A stretch of DNA of 64,000 nucleotides from Bdellovibrionales bacterium (GTDB taxonomy: Bacteria; Bdellovibrionota; Bdellovibrionia; Bdellovibrionales; Bdellovibrionaceae): contig JAFEAQ010000022.1 in the NCBI GenBank assembly GCA_018266295.1, positions 149,179 to 213,178 of the forward strand, written 5' to 3'. The notes below the pieces were generated by a model, which ran no database searches, had not been told where the DNA came from, and was given only the letters and a program-made list of their open reading frames with translations. Positions 43,761 to 49,997 of this stretch are shown in pieces (position 1 is the stretch's first letter; the number at the start of each line of letters is the position of its first letter). Both the position numbers and the translations under genes were made by a program.

Positions 43761-44532
43761 CCTCTACCTCTTTCCTTTTGGTATAAAAATCTGTCAATAG
43801 GATTATCTGAAACAGTTCGCCATATATTCTAGTTTCTTTAATTAGGAACCGCGCAACAGATTCCTTCGAGCATACAAACTGCACCCGATCGAAAAATTTG
43901 TTTTTCAAATTTGCAGATCGCATATGTTGAACATACTTTCGGATTTTATCTTGGTAGCGAGATTTTGCCTTAAGTGCTATCTCTAGCTCAAACGCGACTT
44001 TGACCTCCGAGGAAGTGATATAGATGGAATCGGGTATGTATTGAGAAGCTAAAACACCGGTAAACTCACTTGAAGATCTTAGTTTTCGTTCTGAAGCCCA
44101 AGATTTAATTTTCTCGTTAGACTCTAGAAATAGCCTTGCCTTCAACACCTCTCTGTCATGAACAAAAGTTCTTTGGTCAAATCCGCCGGAAGGCTTATTT
44201 ACAAATTTCTCTGGGCTATATTGTGTAAGTGCATAGTATGCTTTGAACGTTGCCGTAAAACATCTTGCTGGTTCCGAAAATGGTCTCACCGAATTCAGAA
44301 ACTTAGCCTTTTCCAATTGCATGAGTCGCTTCTTTGCCCACAAAGAACTTCTAGCTTGCTCGTTCGACAATGTAACTTTGAAATACTTTTCGAATACTTC
44401 TTCGACTCCCGCAAATTTCATATCCATTATAAATTCGAGAATTTCAAAATCTCTATCAGTTAGAATGACTTTCTTAATTTTGTTTCTCGTCTCCGGATTC
44501 TCTCCCAACACTCTACTCATTGCTAATTGCAT
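43753..44532 (-). CDS. Replic_Relax-like protein, right copy
   Basis: A 259-aa paralog of the 13204-13962 product. The N-terminal winged-helix part reads LTDRDFEILEFIMDMKFAGV; the C-terminal segment IPDSIYITSSEVKVAFELEI then K-AKSRYQDK keeps the PD...ExE...K pattern. It may recognise or nick the nested palindrome 53 bp upstream of its start. No other relaxase candidate is present in the element. Confidence 0.65.
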   Translation of the reverse strand: MQLAMSRVLGENPETRNKIKKVILTDRDFEILEFIMDMKFAGVEEVFEKYFKVTLSNEQARSSLWAKKRLMQLEKAKFLNSVRPFSEPARCFTATFKAYYALTQYSPEKFVNKPSGGFDQRTFVHDREVLKARLFLESNEKIKSWASERKLRSSSEFTGVLASQYIPDSIYITSSEVKVAFELEIALKAKSRYQDKIRKYVQHMRSANLKNKFFDRVQFVCSKESVARFLIKETRIYGELFQIILLTDFYTKRKEVEVG

Positions 44533-44585
44533 ATCAAATCTCCTTAAAAGTTAAGTTTGCCCGCCCTAATCCATGTTCCAAGCTT

Positions 44586-44673
44586 GGGCTGACTGGCGAG
44601 TTTCCTCTGCTGACCACCTGACCTCGTAGAGGGCGGGTGGTCAGCAGAGATAAGGAAACGAGCCAGTCAGCCC
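44586..44673. other. Nested palindrome, putative transfer/replication origin (right copy)
   Basis: Outer arms GGGCTGACTGGC (44586-44597) and GCCAGTCAGCCC (44662-44673), extended by TTTCC/GGAAA. Inner arms TCTGCTGACCACC (44606-44618) and GGTGGTCAGCAGA (44636-44648) are perfect over 13 bp. The inner core TGCTGACCACC matches the left copy, while the outer arms differ in sequence but not in layout. The rest of the gap 44533-44938 holds GGAGTTTTG/ATGGA/AAGATG blocks shared with the left copy, then iterons. Confidence 0.6.
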
Positions 44674-44776
44674 TCCCCAGTCCTATCGAGGGCTTACAGG
44701 GCGGGCCTGGTCCCCAAGATAGGAGTTTTGCGAGATGGATAAAAAGATGAGTGGATTTGTAGAGGGTGAAAATCAG

Positions 44777-44835
44777 TCAGCACAAACTCAGCACAAGTTA
44801 GCACACAGGAGTCCCTGCATGTCCCTTGACGTCCC
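44777..44835. repeat. Three TCAGCACAA iterons plus three GTCCC decamers (right copy)
   Basis: TCAGCACAAAC (44777), TCAGCACAAGT (44788) and TAGCACACAGG (44799) are tandem 11-mers. GTCCC then begins at 44811, 44821 and 44831, exactly 10 bp apart, as in the left copy. CTGAAAACAGCCTG follows and is also shared. Likely protein-binding sites for initiator or integrase. Confidence 0.6.
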
Positions 44836-44932
44836 TAATGCTGAAAACAGCCTGGTTAACCCATTGATTCTAGGTTTAGTGAAGTTTCTTATACTTAGTT
44901 TTTTTAGATTTCTCGGTCATTTTTCTAGGAAA

Positions 44933-44945
44933 GAAAAATGGGGTG
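44933..44945. repeat. Right att site at the tRNA-His 3' end
   Basis: GAAAAATGGGGTG, identical to 14532-14544, covers the encoded CCA, base C73 and the end of the acceptor stem. Integration here leaves the tRNA intact. It marks the border between AT-rich accessory and more GC-rich chromosomal DNA. Confidence 0.65.
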
Positions 44946-45016
44946 ACTAACGGGACTTGAACCCGCGACCCTCGGAATCACAATCCGATGCTCTAACCAA
45001 CTGAGCTATAGTCACC
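44939..45016 (-). tRNA. tRNA-His (anticodon GTG)
   Basis: The minus strand folds into a full cloverleaf: G at -1 with the GTGACTA acceptor strand pairing TAGTCAC, a D arm with AGCTCAGTTGGTTAGAGC, anticodon loop TTGTGAT with GTG, a T arm with GGTTCAAGTCC, C73 and an encoded CCA. The extra 5' G paired to C73 is the His-tRNA identity feature. It serves as the integration site for the elements on its left. Confidence 0.95.
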
Positions 45017-45140
45017 ACAAAGAGTCCGTTGTTATAGAGCGTCTCGAAGCAAAGTGCAATGGAAAATTTCGCCGAGTAAGGGCTTTTTTATAGAAACCCC
45101 TCTGCGCCTAAATAGCCGATTTTACGGCAAAAATGATGAA

Positions 45141-46100
45141 TTAATAGTCACACTCTTTAACCACAGGGCGGACTCCACAAAGAGCGCCGGCCTTGTCTTT
45201 AGGAACTTCGGTCGCCTCTGCCCACTCCCCGTTGGCGTTACAGCGCTTGCGCAAACACTGCACTTCCGCAAGATCCAGGCGACAGGCTTTCTTCTCTTTT
45301 TTCGGGTTGTTCTCACAAACCCAGGCGCACTGGTTCAACCGGCCGTCAGGCTGCGCACAGATCGCATTCTTGTCGTGCGGTTTTTCTAACGCCTTTTTCT
45401 CGGCCGCCTCTTTTTTGTGGCGAGCCTCGGCCTCTTTCTTTAGACGCACTTCCGAGTAGAGATTCTTTTCCTCCGCCGAAAATGGCTGCACAAGGCCCAA
45501 TTTCCCCCGCGGGATTTTTTTACCCTTCAAAAGCACATCGTAAACGATCTCGTCGTTTTCGCGCACGCCTTGGAACTGCACCTTTTGGCCTTCCATCACC
45601 AGCGCACTGTCTTCGGCATTCATCGCTGAAAACTCCATCGAGCCTTTAATGACCTTGGCTTCGGCAACGGCCGTCTTGGGATCGTAGCGCAAAACCACGT
45701 CACCCACGGGGCTAATGAACTCAAACAGGTCCGACCGTAGAGCAATGTTGTACTTTTTCCCCGGCTCTTCCTTCCAGCGGATCGAACCGAATTTCAAAAC
45801 CACTAAGGGACTGTCGCCGGTCTCCCAGCTGATAGAAGGGAACTCGACACGGCTATTTGGTAAAAGGCGCAAAGTCCGGTGCTCATCGATTTGCACCACG
45901 ACCTCGGACTTTTCCGCCGTCTCCAGCGCCGCCTGTTCAATCAGCACGTGCTTTGCTTTCAGCTTTCCATCTTTTTTATCTTTATCAGTCCAATGCACTT
46001 TGCCTTGGATCTCCGTCACCAGCGGATACCTCGGAGCAGCCCCCGCTGCACTCACCATCAAGAAGGTCGTAAAACATAAAGTAAAACTTAAAGTTCTCAT
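45141..46100 (-). CDS. FecR-domain exported protein
   Basis: A 319-aa exported protein (signal peptide to about residue 23, AAGAAPRYP). Residues 25-190 form a FecR-like beta domain: VTEIQGKVHW, then EKSEVVVQIDEHRTLRLLPNSRVEFP. A Lys/Glu helix and a Cys-rich end with about ten Cys follow. FecR-like domains bind surface components or act as anti-sigma regulators; here the protein is probably periplasmic or at the cell surface. ATG 46100 forms an ATGA-type overlap with the glycosyltransferase stop; the longer frame to 46244 would run deep into that gene. Confidence 0.65.
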   Translation of the reverse strand: MRTLSFTLCFTTFLMVSAAGAAPRYPLVTEIQGKVHWTDKDKKDGKLKAKHVLIEQAALETAEKSEVVVQIDEHRTLRLLPNSRVEFPSISWETGDSPLVVLKFGSIRWKEEPGKKYNIALRSDLFEFISPVGDVVLRYDPKTAVAEAKVIKGSMEFSAMNAEDSALVMEGQKVQFQGVRENDEIVYDVLLKGKKIPRGKLGLVQPFSAEEKNLYSEVRLKKEAEARHKKEAAEKKALEKPHDKNAICAQPDGRLNQCAWVCENNPKKEKKACRLDLAEVQCLRKRCNANGEWAEATEVPKDKAGALCGVRPVVKECDY

Positions 46101-46873
46101 GCTTTCTTCTTTCTCATCTTGATTTCCCAGAGTTTGGCATGGCGAAGGAAAATCGAATACCCCGCCCCCACCGCGATGATAAATCCCGGGAGGCCATCCA
46201 AAAAGCCGAGCTTTAAGAAGTAACATTCCACAAACTTGGACCACGGTTTAAAGATGAGTTTTAGCAAAGAAAAGTTCTTCCCGGCGTTGGCCAAATTCCC
46301 CGCGCCAAGGCTGGAGTACTTATCATTTGTCAGCACCTGATCGCTCAGATCCTCAAACACCCAGTGAAGCATGTCATGACTTAAACGCTCTTTAGACTTT
46401 ACTTGAACTTTTTCATGTAAGGCTGCTTCCGACCACTGTGAATGCTTACGATTAAATAGCCTGAGCTGCGCATCCGGGTACCATCCGCCATGGTTGATCC
46501 AGCGGCCGAGGTGATAGCTCCGGCGTGGAATTTCATAGCCCACTTCAGGATTCAGATTCGCAAACTTCTCAAGAATTTCTTGCTGCAACTCAGGGCTCAG
46601 AGCCTCATCGGCATCCAGCGACAGAATCCAGTCGTTTTTAGCCTGAGAAACGGCAAAAGCTTTTTGCGGGCCATAGCCTCGCCACTTTTCTTGGATCACC
46701 TTTGCGCCCAAGTTTTGAGCAATTTCAGCCGTCCGGTCGGTAGAGAAACTATCCACCACCACAACATCGGAGGCAAAAGGCACCGAACGCAGACAACGTT
46801 CGATATTCGCTTCTTCGTTGAGGGTCACAACTACAAGACTTAACGGTAAAGCTTGGGGCAAGTTTGTCGACAT
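46097..46873 (-). CDS. Family 2 glycosyltransferase, LPS core type
   Basis: A 258-aa GT2 enzyme: LSLVVVTLNEEANIERCL at the N-terminus, VVVVDSFSTDRTAEIA, and the metal-binding WILSLDADEAL. The C-terminal ELGF-type helices and length match WaaE/KdtX-like transferases that add glucose to the LPS inner core. It acts at the cytoplasmic face of the inner membrane. It is cotranscribed with the FecR-like gene. Confidence 0.8.
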   Translation of the reverse strand: MSTNLPQALPLSLVVVTLNEEANIERCLRSVPFASDVVVVDSFSTDRTAEIAQNLGAKVIQEKWRGYGPQKAFAVSQAKNDWILSLDADEALSPELQQEILEKFANLNPEVGYEIPRRSYHLGRWINHGGWYPDAQLRLFNRKHSQWSEAALHEKVQVKSKERLSHDMLHWVFEDLSDQVLTNDKYSSLGAGNLANAGKNFSLLKLIFKPWSKFVECYFLKLGFLDGLPGFIIAVGAGYSIFLRHAKLWEIKMRKKKA

Positions 46874-46957
46874 CTTTTAAAAGTCCCAACACTTCAATGT
46901 CTTGTCAAACATAAGTCGAGTCGTTAACATCTTACTTTAACTAGAAAGGAAGGTCTC

Positions 46958-47584
46958 ATGAGAGTTTTATTCGGCCGTTGGACACTCATTATGGGCATGC
47001 TGCTTGTTTCGTCATCATCTCTAGCTTACCTCACCATCAGCGAGACCGCGGAGCTTCCGCCTGCGACTTACTACCAACTCGGTTTTGAACCACAGTTTTT
47101 GACCAACAAAGGGGGCGGCACCAACGTGACCGCGTTCTTTGATGCTCCCTTTTCTGACTCAACCTCAGGACGTCTGTGGCTGGGGGCCGGTGTCATCGAC
47201 TTTAACGTCGGAGCGACCTTCAAGTACGTGCCATTTCCGGATGTTGATAACCAACCTGGAATTGGTTTCCGTGCCGGCGGTTTCTTTGCACGGAAGGATT
47301 CAGAAAACTTCCTAACTCTGCAATTAGCACCTATTTTCTCGAAAAAAGTAAACACCGATAACGGCCTGTTTACTCCGTACGCGGCGGTGGCTCTGGACTT
47401 CACCAACACCAAAGAGAAAAACTTCACCGGCTCACAAGTCGTGTTCGGTACAGAATATAAATCGCCTGAGATTCCAAAAATGTATTTTGGCCTTGAAGCT
47501 GGAATCGAACTCAACGATTCTTATTCATATATCTCCGGGACTGTGACTTTCCCGTTTGATTCCAGCAAAGGACTTTTTGAATAG
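46958..47584 (+). CDS. Outer-membrane-like exported protein
   Basis: A 208-aa protein with a signal peptide ending near SSLAYL and alternating beta strands (GRLWLGAGVIDFNVGATFKYV, then IGFRAGGFFARKD), ending GTVTFPFD. This looks like a small outer-membrane barrel. No family is recognised. GGAAGG lies before the ATG. The mreB start follows its stop by one base. Confidence 0.6.
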   Translation: MRVLFGRWTLIMGMLLVSSSSLAYLTISETAELPPATYYQLGFEPQFLTNKGGGTNVTAFFDAPFSDSTSGRLWLGAGVIDFNVGATFKYVPFPDVDNQPGIGFRAGGFFARKDSENFLTLQLAPIFSKKVNTDNGLFTPYAAVALDFTNTKEKNFTGSQVVFGTEYKSPEIPKMYFGLEAGIELNDSYSYISGTVTFPFDSSKGLFE

Positions 47585-47585
47585 T

Positions 47586-48635
47586 ATGGAGCTTTTCTCT
47601 TGGTTAACGAAATCCGACTCTAACGCTGCTGCTGATATTTACGTTGACCTGGGGACAGCCAATACGCTGATCGCCGCTCGCGGAAAAGGCATCATTCTCA
47701 ACGAACCTTCTCTGATCGCCTACACCCAACCAAGCCCCGGCAAAAAGAAAATCATGGGCGTCGGAGTCGATGCCCAAGAGAAGCTCGCAAAAACCGCGGG
47801 CAATATCATTGCGCAAAAACCCATCCGTGACGGCGTGATCGCTGACTTTGAAACCACTCAGACGATGCTAAGACACTTCCTCAGCAAACCGGGTGTGAAA
47901 TCTGTCTTCTCTCGCCCACGTGTTGTTGTGTCTTTGCCTTATGGCGTGACGGACGTTGAAAAGCGCGCCGTGGTTGAAGCCTGCAAATGGGCAGGCGCTA
48001 AGCAAGTATTCCTGATCGACGAGCCCATGGCGGCGGCGATCGGTGCCGGCATTCCAGTGAAAGCTGCTAAAGGCAACATGGTGATCGACATCGGTGGTGG
48101 CACGACGGAAGTGGCCGTGATCGCCCTTGCTGATATCGTGTACTGCCAAGCGGTTCGCGTTGGTGGTCACAGACTTGATGAGGCCATCGCAGATTACTTC
48201 AAACGCTACAAGAAATTCATTATCTCTGAAGCTACGGCGGAGTACTTGAAAGTTTCTATCGGCACAGCCGTTCCTAAAAAAGACATTCACACAGCCACTG
48301 CTAGCGGCCGCGATGTGGATACGGGTTTGACGAAAACCATCGAAGTCTCTTCCGAAGAAGTCGGCTTTGCGATGAACGATGCGATTCAAGAAATTATCGA
48401 TGCTGTTCACAGAGCGATTGAAAACACGCCGCCAGAGTTGGTTTCAGATATCATTGAAAATGGCATCGTCCTTGCCGGCGGCGGCGCTTTGATCCGCGAT
48501 TTGGATTTACGCATTCAAAACGAAGTGCGCCTTGAAGTCCGTGTCGCTGAAAGTCCACTGACTGCGATTGCTAAAGGCGGCGAAGCTGTTTTGAGCGATC
48601 CAGAGCTCTTAGAAAAAATCCAACTCGAAATCTAA
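47586..48635 (+). CDS. mreB: MreB, actin-like rod-shape protein
   Basis: A 349-aa MreB: VDLGTANTLIAARGKGIILNEPS (phosphate 1), VIDIGGGTTEVAVIALADIV (phosphate 2) and VLAGGGALIRDLD (adenosine), with DEPMAAAIGAGI between. It polymerises under the inner membrane to guide lateral wall synthesis. Predatory Bdellovibrio carry two MreB paralogs; this is one of them if the host assignment is right. ATG 47586 follows AAGGA; a TTG at 47556 would add ten residues without homology. It may be coupled to the preceding barrel gene. Confidence 0.92.
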   Translation: MELFSWLTKSDSNAAADIYVDLGTANTLIAARGKGIILNEPSLIAYTQPSPGKKKIMGVGVDAQEKLAKTAGNIIAQKPIRDGVIADFETTQTMLRHFLSKPGVKSVFSRPRVVVSLPYGVTDVEKRAVVEACKWAGAKQVFLIDEPMAAAIGAGIPVKAAKGNMVIDIGGGTTEVAVIALADIVYCQAVRVGGHRLDEAIADYFKRYKKFIISEATAEYLKVSIGTAVPKKDIHTATASGRDVDTGLTKTIEVSSEEVGFAMNDAIQEIIDAVHRAIENTPPELVSDIIENGIVLAGGGALIRDLDLRIQNEVRLEVRVAESPLTAIAKGGEAVLSDPELLEKIQLEI

Positions 48636-48645
48636 CCCCTGAACC

Positions 48646-48743
48646 AAATGGTATAATAGACGACTCGCTCGTATATTATACCATTTGCAAGAAACACCCA
48701 CTCTATCGAGTCGTCTATAAGACGACCTTCTCGTCTTATAGAC
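48646..48743. terminator. Interleaved hairpins between mreB and the aminotransferase gene
   Basis: Stem 1: AAATGGTATAATA (48646-48658) with TATTATACCATTT (48674-48686). Stem 2: GTCTATAAGACGA (48713-48725) with TCGTCTTATAGAC (48731-48743), loop CCTTC. The loop of stem 1 contains GACGACTCG (48659-48667), the exact complement of CGAGTCGTC (48707-48715), so a third, interleaved helix is possible. It lies between convergent genes and probably ends both transcripts. Confidence 0.55.
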
Positions 48744-48762
48744 CATTTACCCCAAAGACTCT

Positions 48763-49707
48763 CTATTTCATATCTTCACGAAGAAGACGGCGCAGAGTTT
48801 GCGCGACAAAGCCCACTTTGCCCTCACCGATTTTCTGCCCTTCGTACGAAGTCACTGGCAATACATCCAAAGTAGTCCCCACCATCATGACTTCTTTGGC
48901 AGAGAGTAAGTCCTTCTCATGCAGATCTTTTTCAACGACACCCTTGACTTGGCCTTGGCGAACGAGATCGCTTGCTAAGTGCAACGCTCGCATCATCGTG
49001 GTGCCACGCAAGATCTGACGTAAGTGCGGACGCACAAGCTCGCCATGCGAGTTCACAAGAATGATATTCTCTGTACTGCCTTCAGTGACAAACCCCTGAG
49101 AGTCAAAACCGATCGTAAAATCCAACTTTCGATCCACGGCTTCTTTTTTCATCATCACATTCGGAAGATAGTTACAGGACTTAATCACTGCAAACCAAGG
49201 ATCTTTCGGCGGCACCGCGCTTTTACCAATCAGCGCCCCTTCAGTGTATTTCGCTTCAGGCATGGCTTTAAAAGCCGTCACGACACAATACAATTGCGTG
49301 CCGACCGAGTCGTAAGGATTTGTCGTAAAACCACCCGGCCCGCGCGCCATAAATAAACGCACGATTGCGTCACCGGCTCCCGACGCCTTCACCGTCTCGT
49401 GCACGATCTCCACGAGCTTTTCGCGTGAAAAAGGCCACGCAATTGAAAGCTGAGCCGCTGAAGTTTCAAGACGATCCAAGTGGTCGTTCATGAGGTATAC
49501 CTTCCCCTGAACGACCTTCATAGCCTCAAACACCCCATCACCACGATGGACCAAGTGGTCATCCACAGGAACCATCATTAAAGAAGGATCACGCACAATC
49601 CCGCCATACCAAGAAGAGTACATCGCGAGATAAGTCTTTTTTTGTTCATAGGAGTAAAGGCTTAGTTTTTTAAAAATATCATCGGACGACAGAAGAGGAA
49701 TGCTCAC
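48763..49707 (-). CDS. Class IV PLP-dependent aminotransferase
   Basis: A 314-aa aminotransferase of fold type IV (branched-chain or D-amino-acid type): DHLVHRGDGVFEAMKV near 50, the PLP lysine in AVIKSCNYLPN, and GFVTEGSTENIILV then MMVGTTLDVLPV. It transfers amino groups between amino acids and 2-oxo acids in the cytoplasm. Whether it is BCAT, DAAT or aminodeoxychorismate lyase cannot be settled here. GTG 49707 follows TAGGAG at ideal spacing. Confidence 0.8.
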   Translation of the reverse strand: MSIPLLSSDDIFKKLSLYSYEQKKTYLAMYSSWYGGIVRDPSLMMVPVDDHLVHRGDGVFEAMKVVQGKVYLMNDHLDRLETSAAQLSIAWPFSREKLVEIVHETVKASGAGDAIVRLFMARGPGGFTTNPYDSVGTQLYCVVTAFKAMPEAKYTEGALIGKSAVPPKDPWFAVIKSCNYLPNVMMKKEAVDRKLDFTIGFDSQGFVTEGSTENIILVNSHGELVRPHLRQILRGTTMMRALHLASDLVRQGQVKGVVEKDLHEKDLLSAKEVMMVGTTLDVLPVTSYEGQKIGEGKVGFVAQTLRRLLREDMK

Positions 49708-49821
49708 AAAGACTCCTATTTACGGTTCCAGTTTTAAAACATGCGGATGAGTACGATGTCTTATGGTAATCGCTTTAACCTGCGGAGGAAAATAATTTAT
49801 GCGTCACTGCCTGGACCATAA

Positions 49822-49980
49822 ATAGCCGCGCTGACGCAGGGAGCCCATAGTAATGTGATTAGAATCGCAAAAGATTTAGTGGATACATCACAAATCGTGC
49901 GTGACGCAGTGAACTCTGGTGAGGTAAAAATTCAGACAGCTTTGTATCACTTGAGCTCGGGAGTCATAGAGTTCAAATAA
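49822..49980 (+). pseudogene. C-terminal remnant of a beta-carbonic anhydrase
   Basis: An open stretch after a stop at 49819-49821 encodes AHSNVIRIAKDLV, then NSGEVKIQTALYHLSSGVIE and ends TAA. It resembles the last 50 residues of beta-class carbonic anhydrases (KI.GA.YD..TG.VEF). The catalytic Cys/His part is absent; upstream is only an 8-codon frame (ATG 49799) behind GGAGGAAAA. A short stand-alone protein from GTG 49855 is an alternative. Confidence 0.45.
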
Positions 49981-49997
49981 CCAAAAAGGGAGGCCTC

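Larger units (their letters stand above)
14532..44945. mobile_element. Integrative conjugative element at tRNA-His (complete, about 30.4 kb)
   Basis: Bounded by the two 13-bp repeats. It holds, in order, int and xis, a transfer operon, regulators, cargo (Abi-alpha-like, metal efflux, channel-like, toxin-antitoxin), and at the right end coupling ATPase, Replic_Relax-like protein and the origin-like site. All parts look intact. The assignment assumes the repeats are true att sites. Confidence 0.65.

Noticed and set aside
44777..44835. Possible CRISPR array
   Set aside because: Repeats are only 10-11 bp, directly adjacent without spacers, and there are three of each; no cas genes are nearby.
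44735..44950. 71-aa plus-strand frame running into tRNA-His
   Set aside because: It covers the iterons, the GTCCC decamers, the att repeat and part of the tRNA, so it is not a gene.
47868..48410. 180-aa minus-strand frame
   Set aside because: It lies entirely opposite mreB, which is certain.
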